Assembly: GCA_030149815.1 (NCBI GenBank)
Contig: JASLHI010000016.1
Span: 1 to 51,512 of the forward strand
Source: Aquirhabdus sp.
GTDB lineage: Bacteria > Pseudomonadota > Gammaproteobacteria > Pseudomonadales > Moraxellaceae
DNA length: 51,512 nt
Reading direction: 5' to 3'
Shown here: positions 39,741 through 49,064 of the stretch, piece by piece
Numbering within the stretch: position 1 is the first letter of the stretch
Layout: each line of letters opens with the position of its first letter
Notes under the pieces: model-generated
Seen by the model: the letters and a program-made list of their open reading frames with translations, nothing else
What the model was told of the DNA's origin: nothing
Databases searched by the model: none
Program-made: the position numbers and the translations under genes

Positions 39741-41141
39741 ATGATGAGTGCTGTAAGAAGTGTTTTTTTGCAGAATGAGTCAAAACCATTAGTAGGAATT
39801 CAGCATTTCATGGATGACGTTGTGCAAAATAATGATAAGTTTCCATTCTTTGATCAATATACCCGTGGTGCTTTAAAAGAAACCCCTCGCGTCCATTGGG
39901 TAAATGGATGGAAAATTGAGTTTCTTGCGTTTGCAGATGAGAGAACTCGTCATTTACCCCCTGTCGTGATTTTAGGCGGCGCATTCCAGAATTTTAACTC
40001 GTATAAATACTGTGTTGAACCGCTACTAGAGGCGGGTTCAGTAGTGTTGGTTGATTTGCCATCGCTCGGTAGTAATGATCAAGTGATCAATACGCTGACG
40101 GGCGAGAAGGCGCTTGATTTAGATATCGATCACTTAGCCGAAATATTAGGTCAATGGGCGAACGAAGTTCATCTCAATAAGCTGTCTATGATGGGCATGT
40201 CATTAGGCTCTGTCATTGCAGCAAATTTTGCAGCGCAGAATCCAGATAAAATGGAACGCTTGGTTCTGATGGGTGTCATGCAAAAGACTCGTAAGAGCTG
40301 GCAAATGCTGATGGATGAGGCATTGCACCTCCTCAACGAAAACCGTATGGATGAGTTTGGTCAGGCGATGATTTTGTATCTCGTGAATCATGCTCGTTTA
40401 AAAGAAACACGTATGTCACCAACAGCAAGAAAATTGTTTTATCAACAAATGGCTGATTTTGGTGAAAACGAGCGGGTACGTTATGTAATTAATTCAAGTC
40501 GTTTGTTGCGCATTAAATATGTACCAAGTCCAACTTGTGAAACGTTGGTTGCCACTGGTCAATTTGATGGATTTACCTTACCGCATGAGAATGCAAATTT
40601 TGCGTTGCATTGCCCGAACATGCAGTTTGCATTGATTAAGAATGCTGATCATGTTCCTCAACTGCAAAAACGTCGTGAAACACTGGATTTATTCACGACA
40701 TTTTTACGCGGTAAGCCAATTACTGACTTACAAGGCATTCAGCCTATGAGTCGTGCTGAATTAGAAACAATGAATCGTCGTGGTGAAGAGCGCGTGAAAT
40801 TGGCTCACCCCACATGCCGAATGACTCATCGTACCAATCCAGACTTTCAAATGACCGTCAATGTTGTTGATATTACTTATTTTGGCGTGTTGATTGATGC
40901 TGGAAGTGAAGCGCAAGCTGCTGCTTTGATGGCAGAGCCTCGAGACTTATCTTTACATCTACCTAATCCGCAGGGTGGTGAGGGTGAAGTTACGACAGAA
41001 ACAACATTCTCAATCGAATGCCTCATGTTTGAACAAGATGGTCAGCGTGTTCGTGCCTTACTCAAGCATGGTCGCTTTGAAACTTCAGATCGTTTGACTG
41101 AGATGTTACACAGTGATGCGGTCATACGCCCTGAAGTTTAA
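39741..41141 (+). CDS. Alpha/beta hydrolase with a PilZ-like C-terminal domain
   Basis: A 466-residue protein. The N-terminal two-thirds form an alpha/beta hydrolase: G-G-A-F oxyanion region in VVILGGAFQNF, nucleophile S154 in MMGMSLGSV, acid D276 in TGQFDGF and H304 in KNADHVPQL. From about 345 a second domain has RRGEERVKLAHP followed by NVVDITYFGVLID. The R-x-x-x-R then D-x-(S/T)-x-x-G spacing resembles PilZ domains that bind cyclic di-GMP, but with Thr in place of the usual Ser, so the match is imperfect. Start ATG 39741 follows GGAG by six bases; earlier in-frame ATGs and a TTG exist. Substrate unknown. Confidence 0.75.
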   Translation: MMSAVRSVFLQNESKPLVGIQHFMDDVVQNNDKFPFFDQYTRGALKETPRVHWVNGWKIEFLAFADERTRHLPPVVILGGAFQNFNSYKYCVEPLLEAGSVVLVDLPSLGSNDQVINTLTGEKALDLDIDHLAEILGQWANEVHLNKLSMMGMSLGSVIAANFAAQNPDKMERLVLMGVMQKTRKSWQMLMDEALHLLNENRMDEFGQAMILYLVNHARLKETRMSPTARKLFYQQMADFGENERVRYVINSSRLLRIKYVPSPTCETLVATGQFDGFTLPHENANFALHCPNMQFALIKNADHVPQLQKRRETLDLFTTFLRGKPITDLQGIQPMSRAELETMNRRGEERVKLAHPTCRMTHRTNPDFQMTVNVVDITYFGVLIDAGSEAQAAALMAEPRDLSLHLPNPQGGEGEVTTETTFSIECLMFEQDGQRVRALLKHGRFETSDRLTEMLHSDAVIRPEV

Positions 41142-41150
41142 GGGCGTTTT
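41126..41150 (+). terminator. Terminator overlapping the hydrolase stop codon
   Basis: ACGCCCT and AGGGCGT form a 7-bp GC-rich stem around GAAGTTTA, followed by TTT. The hydrolase stop TAA lies at 41139-41141, inside the loop and the right arm. It also separates the convergent methyltransferase gene. Confidence 0.6.
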
Positions 41151-41190
41151 GACGTTGGCATGATGAATGAACGAAATTTACTTTGTTTTA

Positions 41191-42075
41191 TTAAACACGT
41201 GATTCAATAACCCATACTAAATCGCCAAGATGCTCTGATGCAGCGTCTTGGCTTTTTTCATTTTGTGAAGAAGTTGGTTTCTCTGATGGTTGAAAAACCT
41301 GAGATTGTTTGAAGCCTGCAGCTTGCATCGCTTGAATCACTTCGGTTGGTGAGACAAAGTGAAATGCAAACGCACTACGCGACATAACTTTGAGAATTTT
41401 ACTGCTATTCCAGATCAGTTTTGCCAAGCGGCGAGTAATCGGTTCTGGGTAAAGATCCGTTAAATAAACGCCAATGGAGAATTGTTTTAATCCTGTCGCT
41501 AATCGACTCCATAAATCGTTCAGCATGTCTTTGGTGAAATAATTGACTAAGCCTTCACTGATAATGATGAGTGGTTTGGTCGAATCCAGTGTTTCAAGTA
41601 GATGCTGAAATCCCTCACCAAATAAATCGACTGCTTCAATACGAGGCGCAGGGCTTTCAATTTGCGATAATGCAAGTCGTTTGGCTGCTGCCATGTCAGG
41701 TAAATCGGCTTCGATATAGACCAAGTTTGGATACTTCTGGCGGTAGCGCCAGCCGCGTGGTGATAGACCTGTAGCAATTTCTAAGATCTGTGCATCTGGA
41801 TGTTCGCTGAGAAAGCGATCTAGTTGGCGATCAATCAATGCATGTCGTTGACGTAATGTAGTACGCATACTGTCGCCAATCACGCTTTCTGCCCAAGTTT
41901 CTAATGGACTGACAAGCTTGGCGAGCCAACGTCCTTTATTACTGGCTAACGCAGCATGAGAAATGCCTTCTTGGAACCAGATATAGCCTGTGTAATGCGC
42001 CGTAAATGAAATATGGCGATGTGGAGAGTCTGCACTAGCGGTTGTTGGTTTGCTCTGGTTTATGTTTTTTGACAC
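41191..42075 (-). CDS. Leucine carboxyl methyltransferase-like (LCM/O-methyltransferase) protein
   Basis: A 294-residue class I methyltransferase of the LCM/PPM1-like family. Motif I is ILEIATGLSPRGWRYRQKYP near 95-114, followed by VYIEADLPDMAAAKR with the acidic residue binding SAM ribose, and PLIIISEGLVNYF near 165-180. The C-terminal FAFHFVSPTEVIQAMQAAGF is typical. Bacterial members methylate carboxyl groups of small molecules or are uncharacterised. It converges with the hydrolase-PilZ gene; a link between the two is suggested only by proximity. Start ATG at 42073-42075. Confidence 0.82.
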   Translation of the reverse strand: MSKNINQSKPTTASADSPHRHISFTAHYTGYIWFQEGISHAALASNKGRWLAKLVSPLETWAESVIGDSMRTTLRQRHALIDRQLDRFLSEHPDAQILEIATGLSPRGWRYRQKYPNLVYIEADLPDMAAAKRLALSQIESPAPRIEAVDLFGEGFQHLLETLDSTKPLIIISEGLVNYFTKDMLNDLWSRLATGLKQFSIGVYLTDLYPEPITRRLAKLIWNSSKILKVMSRSAFAFHFVSPTEVIQAMQAAGFKQSQVFQPSEKPTSSQNEKSQDAASEHLGDLVWVIESRV

Positions 42076-42207
42076 GTGAATCGCCTTCCTTGGTGTGGTC
42101 TTGTCATTGAAATGAGCGACGGGTCTTGTCGGGTTTACTCATCATATTCTATCAAATTTCCCTAAATCCCTCTTTCTCTAAAGAAGGACTAAAGACGATT
42201 TGGGCCT

Positions 42208-43236
42208 TTACGCTGAAAATCGTTCGCGTATTGCAATCGCTTGTTGCTGTGCCATTTCCCATTCACTGCCGAGCGCAATTTTACCTTGATGATGCTTGAA
42301 TGGTTGCAGTTTACCACGCATTTTTGCCAGTCGAGTTTGATTTGGCATTGGCATCGAGGAGAGTGCCTTGAGTGCATCTAGCGCAGCCTCGCGATCATTA
42401 CAGACGAGTCCCATATCACAACCTGCGTTCAGTGCTGCGAGAATCCGTGCACCCGCACCACCGACAACGCATGCGGCTTGCATGCTGAGATCATCAGAAA
42501 ATAAAACGCCATCAAAACCCATTTCGCCGCGCACAATATCCTGTAACCAGCGTTTTGAAAATCCAGCAGGGTTTGGGTCAACTTGAGGATAAATCACATG
42601 TGCTGGCATTAGTGCATCCAGTTGATCTGCGACTTCAAAAAATACAGTCATATCTTGTTCGCGAATTTCTTCAAACGTGCGCTGATCAACAGGTGCGGCG
42701 ACATGAGAATCTGCTTCAACAGAACCATGGCCAGGGAAATGTTTACCTGTAGTCGCCATACCTGCACGGTGCATGCCTTGCATGAATGCGCGCGACAATT
42801 GGGTGACGATCTGACCTTGTGCGTGGAAACCTCGATCACCAATCACGTGGCTGATGCCGTTGACGTCCAACACAGGCGCAAAACTAAAATCAATGCCGAC
42901 AGCCAAGACTTCACTCGCCATCAGCCAGCCTGCGGTTGCTGCTGCAGAAAGTGCTTCATCTGGATCAATATCGTAAAGCTGTCCAAGCATGCCCATCGCA
43001 GGTAAGCGTGTAAAGCCTTCTCTAAGGCGTTGGACGCGCCCACCTTCTTGATCGACTGCAATCAAAATATCTGGACGTACTGTACGAATGCTGTCGGTTA
43101 AATCTCGAACTTGTTGAGGGCTTTCAACATTGCGACCAAATAAAATGAGTCCACCCACTTGAGGTTCGGTGAGTAATACACGGTCTTCAGTAGTGAGCGT
43201 CAACCCTGCAATATCTAACATCAACGAGCCGATCAT
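42208..43236 (-). CDS. nagZ: Beta-N-acetylhexosaminidase NagZ
   Basis: A cytoplasmic GH3 glucosaminidase that removes GlcNAc from 1,6-anhydro muropeptides during cell-wall recycling and influences AmpR-type beta-lactamase signalling where present. The 342-residue protein opens MIGSLMLDIAGLTLT, with LIAVDQEGGRVQRLREGFTRLPAM near 60-83, KHFPGHGSVEADSH (with the catalytic histidine) near 164-177, and the nucleophile aspartate in LFSDDLSMQAA. Length and motifs are complete. With MupP (near 2 kb in this window) it forms part of the same recycling network, although the genes are 40 kb apart. Confidence 0.93.
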   Translation of the reverse strand: MIGSLMLDIAGLTLTTEDRVLLTEPQVGGLILFGRNVESPQQVRDLTDSIRTVRPDILIAVDQEGGRVQRLREGFTRLPAMGMLGQLYDIDPDEALSAAATAGWLMASEVLAVGIDFSFAPVLDVNGISHVIGDRGFHAQGQIVTQLSRAFMQGMHRAGMATTGKHFPGHGSVEADSHVAAPVDQRTFEEIREQDMTVFFEVADQLDALMPAHVIYPQVDPNPAGFSKRWLQDIVRGEMGFDGVLFSDDLSMQAACVVGGAGARILAALNAGCDMGLVCNDREAALDALKALSSMPMPNQTRLAKMRGKLQPFKHHQGKIALGSEWEMAQQQAIAIRERFSA

Positions 43237-43463
43237 TGCACCGCATCTCCAAAAATAATGAACATCACAAAATTGATAACAATATGATAAAACTTAAGCG
43301 GGTAAACAATACCTGATTTACCTACAGGTCTGCTACATTCAACAGGTATAAGTTCGTGGCAAAATTGCATTTTTATTGGTGTATTGGTTTATTCTCTTTA
43401 GAATATGCAGCAGAATCGCATCAGAACCAGTTTGGTTAACTTTCAAGGACTTTGTAAAGAGAT

Positions 43464-45716
43464 ATGAAACCGAAGCAAACACAGCGGAAAATCCAAATCG
43501 TGCGGACCTCTTTGACTTATCGAACAGGACAGTTCAAGACCAAAATATCTTCATTGACCAGTGCCATTGCGGTTGTTGGCGCGAGTTTGTTTTTTTCGCA
43601 GGCGTATGCTGATTCGACCAGTGTTGATAAAGACAAAGCCAACCCCGTTGTGCTTGCACCGACACGTGAAGAAAGCATCGTGACTCGGCAAATGGCGTTG
43701 CTGATGGATACGCAGCATTATCTCAATATGCCGTTGGATGCTAAGACATCGCAACGCGTATTGGACATGTATTTAGATAATATGGATGGCGATCACTCAA
43801 TTTTCTTAGCATCCGACATTGATGAGTTTCGCAAAAAATATGCCGATAATCTAGGCGCAATGATGAAGAAAGGCGATTTGACAGCCGCCTTTGAAATTCA
43901 AAAGCGATTTAATCAGAGAATGAAGGATTATTATGATTATTCTCTCGCGCAATTGAGTAAGCCACAAAATCTAAAGCGCACAGATACGCTCAATACTGAT
44001 CGTGAAAAAGCACCCTATTTTACCAATGTAAAAGAGCAGCGTACGTATTGGGATCAACAACTTGTTGCCCAATTAATTTCATTGAAGATCGCTCAAGAAG
44101 AAGAGGCCGAAAAGCAAGCGGCACTGAAAGCTGATCCTAAGCTCGCAGCGGGTCAAGATTTAAGCCCGCCGAGTGAGCTTGATCCTGTTGATACGCTTAA
44201 AAAGCGGTTTAATCGTAAGCTTGATCAAATTAACCGCTTGAAGAGTGATCGTGTTCTGGAAGGAATTTTGAATGCGGCATTAGCAACTTATGATCCGCAT
44301 AGTTTGTATTTTGCACCTGTTGAAGCGATGGAAATGAATCGCCAAACGACATTGCAGCTTGAAGGAATTGGAGTGTCAATTCGCCCAGAACGTGGGAATG
44401 ATGATTACACTCGGGTTGAAACTCTCGTTGAGGGCGGTCCTGCAAGCAAGTCTGGGTTAGTCAGACCCAATGATCGAATTGTTGGGGTTGCTCAAGATGG
44501 GCAACCGATGGTGGATGTCGTCGGTTGGCCGATTACCGAAGTGGTTGGATTGATCCGTGGTAAACGCGGTAGTAAAGTGATTTTGAAGCTGCAAGCCAAG
44601 GGTGAAAGTCCTCGCGTGATTACTTTGACTCGTGATGTGATTCAGGAAGAAGATTCTGGTGTGCAAGATCGAGTCATCAATATTCAGCGCAATGGTAAAA
44701 CTTATAAGATCGGCGTGCTCGATGTACCGTCGTTTTATTTGAATTACAAGGCTCGTCGTGATGGTAAAAACTATCGTAGTGTGAGCGAGGATACCAAGAA
44801 AGCATTGATTGATTTGAATAGCAAAAAAGTCGATGGTTTGGTTGTTGATTTGCGTGGTGATCCAGGCGGCTCGCTTGATGAAGTGGCAAAGATGCTTGGA
44901 TTCTTTATTAAACAAGGTCCATTGGTACAAATTCGTGATGGTAATGGTGCAGTCAGTGTCTTCAATGATAATGATGGCGGTGCGGAGTTATATACAGGTC
45001 CTATGAATGTGTTGGTCAATCTGGCATCTGCTTCTGCAAGTGAGATTTTCTCAGCAGCGATTCAAGATTATGAGCGTGGTTTAGTGCTCGGTAGTACGAC
45101 GACAGGAAAAGGCACTGCGCAGGTACAGCTTGATAATTTGGCGTATGGTCAAGCGACATTGACGCAGCGTAAGTTCTATCGTGTCACTGGTGGTAGCACG
45201 CAGAATAAAGGCGTAGTGCCCGATATTCCTTTTGTCAGTATTTATGATGAAGAGGATATGGGGGAGCGTAAGGCAAAAAATCCTTTGGCTTGGGATACGA
45301 TTGCGACTGCACCGTATACTCGTGAAGATCATTTGAAACCTTTAGTTCCACAGTTATTGAGTGCAACAGAAGCACGTCAGGCGAAAGATCCGCAGTTTAT
45401 TTATCTGAACACCATGAAAGCGATTAGCAATGAAAATAAAAATCGCAAGATTTTGTCATTGGATATTGATAAGCGTCGTCAAGAGGTGGATGGGATTGAG
45501 GCTAAGACTTTGGCGGCTGAAAATGCACGGCGAAAAGCAATGGGTCTTGAACTATATCCAAACTGGCAGACTTACCAAATCGCTTTAGATGCACGATCTG
45601 AAGCGCGTGCAAAAATTTCTGAGGGTAAACGCCCACCTTTACCTGAAGAGGAAGCGTTTATCACTGAATCTGGCAATATCTTGATTGATCAGATTTTGGC
45701 AAAGAAAGGTAGTTAA
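43464..45716 (+). CDS. prc: Tail-specific protease Prc (C-terminal processing peptidase)
   Basis: A periplasmic S41A serine protease that degrades misfolded and ssrA-tagged proteins and controls peptidoglycan hydrolases. The 750-residue protein has a long basic signal region with a hydrophobic core (about 31-48), a PDZ domain (about 290-380, GIGVSIRPE near 301-309) and a catalytic Ser/Lys dyad: S524 in NLASASASEIFS, D535 in AAIQDYER, K549 in TTTGKGTAQ. The S-D-K spacing of 11 and 25 residues equals that of E. coli Prc. Start ATG 43464 is preferred on family grounds. A strong terminator follows. Confidence 0.93.
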   Translation: MKPKQTQRKIQIVRTSLTYRTGQFKTKISSLTSAIAVVGASLFFSQAYADSTSVDKDKANPVVLAPTREESIVTRQMALLMDTQHYLNMPLDAKTSQRVLDMYLDNMDGDHSIFLASDIDEFRKKYADNLGAMMKKGDLTAAFEIQKRFNQRMKDYYDYSLAQLSKPQNLKRTDTLNTDREKAPYFTNVKEQRTYWDQQLVAQLISLKIAQEEEAEKQAALKADPKLAAGQDLSPPSELDPVDTLKKRFNRKLDQINRLKSDRVLEGILNAALATYDPHSLYFAPVEAMEMNRQTTLQLEGIGVSIRPERGNDDYTRVETLVEGGPASKSGLVRPNDRIVGVAQDGQPMVDVVGWPITEVVGLIRGKRGSKVILKLQAKGESPRVITLTRDVIQEEDSGVQDRVINIQRNGKTYKIGVLDVPSFYLNYKARRDGKNYRSVSEDTKKALIDLNSKKVDGLVVDLRGDPGGSLDEVAKMLGFFIKQGPLVQIRDGNGAVSVFNDNDGGAELYTGPMNVLVNLASASASEIFSAAIQDYERGLVLGSTTTGKGTAQVQLDNLAYGQATLTQRKFYRVTGGSTQNKGVVPDIPFVSIYDEEDMGERKAKNPLAWDTIATAPYTREDHLKPLVPQLLSATEARQAKDPQFIYLNTMKAISNENKNRKILSLDIDKRRQEVDGIEAKTLAAENARRKAMGLELYPNWQTYQIALDARSEARAKISEGKRPPLPEEEAFITESGNILIDQILAKKGS

Positions 45717-45733
45717 GACGATTACTGGAAATG

Positions 45734-45776
45734 AAAAAATCCCCAGTTCTTTTGTGAAGTAGCTGGGGATTTTTTT
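45734..45776 (+). terminator. Terminator after prc
   Basis: AAAAAATCCCCAG (45734-45746) and CTGGGGATTTTTT (45763-45775) form a 13-bp stem around a 16-base loop, 18 bases after the prc stop. The following 300 bases (45777-46077) hold no gene I can support; they probably contain the marR promoter. Confidence 0.88.
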
Positions 45777-46077
45777 GCTGCGGTTTCTTTAATGTTGTTG
45801 ATTTTAGAAAAGAATAATATGGTGAGTCTGTAACTTAGTCATTATCAAGATTTTCCGTTAAACCATCTAAATGATCTTAGGATTAAGTGGACTAGAGATG
45901 ATGCGAGAGTGTACAAAGAGTAGTCAATGCTGAGATGTTTAGGCATTTTTTTTGCAGATGAATAACTTGGCAAAATAGAAAGCCTATCGTAGAGTATATT
46001 TTGAGCATAGTGGCATCACGTTGTAGTCTGATAGTGGCACAAGGTGATTTAAATTTAATGTTTATCCGAGAGATGAT

Positions 46078-46536
46078 ATGCCTAAGCCAGAAAAGCAGAT
46101 TCAGGATCCTTTGACTAAGTCTGAGTACGAGGCACTGTCAGAGTTTCGTTATCAGCTTAGGAGATTCTTACATTTTAGTGAGCAAGCCGCGCGCTCAGGT
46201 GGTTTAACGCCTTTGCAATATCAGCTATTGCTACATATTCAAGGATTTCCAGGACGTAATTGGGCAACAGTAGGTGAGCTTGCAGAGCGTTTACAGATGA
46301 AACCACATGGAACCGTTGCGCTGATTTCACGTTGTGAGGAGAGTGGGTTGGTGCGTCGGCAGACGGGAGCGACGGATCGTCGTCAGGTTGAGATTCATCT
46401 TTTGCCAGCGGGCGAAAAAATTCTGGAACGACTTGCAGGACTCCATAAAACGGAATTGCGTTCATTGCAAAATACTTTCCGCGTTGAACAGATTACGACG
46501 TTTAATAATCATGATGATGAGTTCAAGCAAGCATAG
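46078..46536 (+). CDS. MarR family transcriptional regulator
   Basis: A 152-residue winged-helix regulator. The MarR fold runs through LTPLQYQLLLHIQ (helix 2), WATVGELAERLQMKPHGTVALISRCEESGLV (recognition helix and wing approach) and RRQTGATDRRQVEIHLLPAGEKIL (the DRR wing signature). It likely represses a nearby or its own operon in response to a small ligand. A convergent transporter gene lies next to it, and no strong operator palindrome is evident in the 300 bp upstream. The start is ATG 46078 with GAGAG six bases upstream. The ligand is unknown. Confidence 0.85.
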   Translation: MPKPEKQIQDPLTKSEYEALSEFRYQLRRFLHFSEQAARSGGLTPLQYQLLLHIQGFPGRNWATVGELAERLQMKPHGTVALISRCEESGLVRRQTGATDRRQVEIHLLPAGEKILERLAGLHKTELRSLQNTFRVEQITTFNNHDDEFKQA

Positions 46537-46583
46537 GTGTGCAACATGACGTTCAAAATATTTGTATAGTCGATCGTAATATT

Positions 46584-46612
46584 GCAGCATCCAAAGCTGT
46601 TCTGGATGCTGC
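46584..46612. terminator. Hairpin between convergent marR and MFS genes
   Basis: GCAGCATCCA and TGGATGCTGC form a perfect 10-bp stem around AAGCTGTTC. There is no U-tract on either side, so it may be a weak or Rho-dependent end. Confidence 0.45.
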
Positions 46613-46626
46613 TGAAGAGGTTTAGT

Positions 46627-47901
46627 TTATGATTTTTTAATCGCAAGTAATGCCAATAACGTCAAAAACGCTGCGCCCGATAAATAAAATCCAACATACG
46701 GCAAGCCGTAATTCCCCGCAAGCCAAGTGGCGATGTATGGCGCAAGTGATGCACCTACAATTCCTGCTAGATTAAATGCAACCGATGCACCTGTATAACG
46801 GACAGCCGTTGGAAAAAGCTCAGAAAGAGCAGTGCCCAGCGGGCCATACGTTAAGCCCATTAGCCCGAGTCCAATCGCTAAAAACACTAATACTTCAGTC
46901 GAATTACTCGCAGCAAACAGCGGAGCAAAACCCAAGCCGAATAATAAAATTGAGATTGTTGCTGCAATCAATACGGTACGTGAGCTAAAACGATCAGCCA
47001 GAATCGCAGAGATTGGAATTGCAATTCCGAAGAATAAAACGCCACCCATTTGCAGAATTAAAAACTCTTCGCGTGAGTAGTGCAGTTTTGACGTTCCCCA
47101 ACTGAGTGCGAAAACGGTCATTAAATAGAACAGGACAAATGTTGCCAATGCTGCAAATGTCCCGATCAGAATCTGCGGCGAATATTTTGCAAATACCGTT
47201 TTGATTGGAACTTCGACACGTTCGTTATTTTCGATAGCGTGCTGGAATGCGGGAGTTTCGGTCAATGTTAGGCGGACATACAAGCCGACGAGAACTAATG
47301 CACTACTTGCAATAAATGGAATTCGCCAGCCGAATTGAAAAAATTGCTGATCGGTCAAAGTATGGGAGAGGAGCAAAAACAGACCTGTTGAACAGAGGAA
47401 ACCAATCGGTGCTCCTAGTTGTGGAAACATGCCATACCATGCGCGTTTACCTTCTGGGGCATTTTCTGTGGCGAGTAAAACCGCGCCACCCCATTCACCA
47501 CCCAAACCTAGACCTTGACCAAAACGACAGAGCGCGAGTAGCAGTGGAGCTGCTACACCAATATTGGCATAAGTTGGTAATAAGCCAATAAAGACTGTTG
47601 ATAACCCCATCGTCATGAGTGCTGCAACTAACGTAGCCTTACGCCCAATTCGATCTCCAAAATGACCAAAGAGTGCAGAGCCGATCGGACGCGCAAAGAA
47701 TGCTAATGCAAATGTTGCTAACGATTGCAGTACTGCTGAGGTCGCATCTGCGGTTGGAAAAAATAGCTTTGGAAAAACCAAGACTGCGGCGGTTGCATAG
47801 ATATAGAAATCGAAAAACTCAATCGTTGTGCCAATGAGACTAGCAAAGAGAACTTGCGCGGGTGAGTTGGCCGATTTGGCTTGTGTCAGGGATTGACTCA
47901 T
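46627..47901 (-). CDS. MFS transporter, metabolite:H+ symporter (MHS) type
   Basis: A 424-residue major facilitator with 12 predicted transmembrane segments. MHS hallmarks are TTIEFFDFYIYATAAVLVFPKLFFP near 25-49, the A-type loop FGHFGDRIGRKATLV near 79-93, and the stretch RFGQGLGLGGEWGGAVLLATENAPEGKRAWYG near 125-156. The second A-like loop ADRFSSRTVL is in the C-terminal half. Family members import organic acids, betaine, shikimate or similar metabolites; the substrate here is unknown. A MarR regulator is convergent next to it. Start ATG 47899-47901. Confidence 0.88.
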   Translation of the reverse strand: MSQSLTQAKSANSPAQVLFASLIGTTIEFFDFYIYATAAVLVFPKLFFPTADATSAVLQSLATFALAFFARPIGSALFGHFGDRIGRKATLVAALMTMGLSTVFIGLLPTYANIGVAAPLLLALCRFGQGLGLGGEWGGAVLLATENAPEGKRAWYGMFPQLGAPIGFLCSTGLFLLLSHTLTDQQFFQFGWRIPFIASSALVLVGLYVRLTLTETPAFQHAIENNERVEVPIKTVFAKYSPQILIGTFAALATFVLFYLMTVFALSWGTSKLHYSREEFLILQMGGVLFFGIAIPISAILADRFSSRTVLIAATISILLFGLGFAPLFAASNSTEVLVFLAIGLGLMGLTYGPLGTALSELFPTAVRYTGASVAFNLAGIVGASLAPYIATWLAGNYGLPYVGFYLSGAAFLTLLALLAIKKS

Positions 47902-47993
47902 GAATAGCTGCTCAGTTTATTGGGTAGAGTATCTGAAAGTGATGCAGTCTAGTGGATTTTACCGTGATTGTTAATGATGATTTTTAGATCAGC

Positions 47994-48656
47994 TTAGCGA
48001 GATTTTGCACCGAGTGTGTGGCTTAGTTCATCAACATTATTAACCAACGCATGTGGATCACATTCGGCAAGCAGGCTTGCAGAGTGCGCGCCCCACAAGA
48101 CGCCAATACGGGGCATATCAATTGCTTGTGCCATTTGTAAATCAAAAGTTGTATCGCCAATCATGACGGCATTGGCAGCGTTAATGCCTGTGAATTGCAG
48201 AATTTGCTTAAGCATCAATGGATCGGGTTTGGAGTTGGCTTCGTCTGCGCTACGAGTAATCGTAAAGTAATCGCCAAGCCCACTTTGTGCGAGAACACGA
48301 TCTAAGCCATTGCGGTTTTTGCCCGTTGCGACTGCCAAATGCACACCTTGCTCACGAAGTGCATCAAACATCGCTGGAAAACCCGCAAAAACAGGTGCAG
48401 CTTTAGGATGTGCATGATAATGCTGTGCATAGACTTGACGCATTTCATCAATATGCTGGGTGTGATTGGGGAAGAGTTGCTGCATCGCCACAGGCAGTGC
48501 CAAGCCAATAATATGTTGCGCCGCCGCCGCTTCGAGTTCGACATCAAAATGCCGTCCAACAGCTTGTAAACTGCTCACAATCTGGCTGACTGAATCCATG
48601 ACGGTACCATCCCAGTCGAAGATGGCGAGTTTAAGGTTAGAAGACAAGCGTTGCAT
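47994..48656 (-). CDS. HAD-IA family hydrolase
   Basis: A 220-residue haloacid-dehalogenase phosphatase. Motif I is D14-W-D16-G-T-V in LAIFDWDGTVMDS, motif II is in LAVATGKNRNGLD, motif III is K in SKPDPLML, and motif IV is GDTTFDLQMA. A cap domain lies between I and II. The family fits phosphoglycolate phosphatase-like or general small-molecule phosphatases, so the substrate cannot be named. It is the last gene of a rluC operon (3 bp after the unknown gene), as often seen near rluC in Acinetobacter. Confidence 0.85.
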   Translation of the reverse strand: MQRLSSNLKLAIFDWDGTVMDSVSQIVSSLQAVGRHFDVELEAAAAQHIIGLALPVAMQQLFPNHTQHIDEMRQVYAQHYHAHPKAAPVFAGFPAMFDALREQGVHLAVATGKNRNGLDRVLAQSGLGDYFTITRSADEANSKPDPLMLKQILQFTGINAANAVMIGDTTFDLQMAQAIDMPRIGVLWGAHSASLLAECDPHALVNNVDELSHTLGAKSR

Positions 48657-48659
48657 TGT

Positions 48660-49058
48660 TTACGATGATCCTAAATTGTTGACATTTTCAGTCGAAAATA
48701 TCATGACTCCGCATAACTGAGTTTGATCACTTTCAATCCATAAGGCGATTAATGAGTCTTGCATGGTTATACAGCGCAGTGTGATACGGCGCTCGTGCGT
48801 TGATAAACTTTTTAAAGTTTCATCAATACCTTGGGTATTTTTCCCTAGAAAATAATTCATCTGCTTTCTTAGGGTGTAAATATTAACGATTTCAGTTGAT
48901 GAAGTTGTTCCTGTGCCAGTCGAAACTGCTGTAACTTCCTTATGCTTTATTTTTGCCGCTGCTAAAGCAACGACATGACTTAGTTCACCTTCAGTAGGAT
49001 ATCCCTGTAGAAGGTGAATTAGCGGATTCAAATTTGCAGATAAGGATTCATTTGTCAT
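48660..49058 (-). CDS. Hypothetical protein in the rluC operon
   Basis: A 132-residue protein with no membrane segment or signal. It has a threonine/serine/glycine-rich stretch (TAVSTGTGTTSSTE near 43-56), followed by TLRKQMNYFLGK and LSTHERRITLRCITMQDSLIALWI. No recognised family. It starts six bases after the rluC stop and ends three bases before the HAD gene, so it is very likely co-translated within the operon. Its absence from known families is a recall limit, not proof of novelty. Confidence 0.55.
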   Translation of the reverse strand: MTNESLSANLNPLIHLLQGYPTEGELSHVVALAAAKIKHKEVTAVSTGTGTTSSTEIVNIYTLRKQMNYFLGKNTQGIDETLKSLSTHERRITLRCITMQDSLIALWIESDQTQLCGVMIFSTENVNNLGSS

Positions 49059-49064
49059 TTTTAG

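Noticed and set aside
44457..44930. 157-codon minus-strand frame
   Set aside because: Lies within the prc catalytic and PDZ coding region; no start signal, a shadow.
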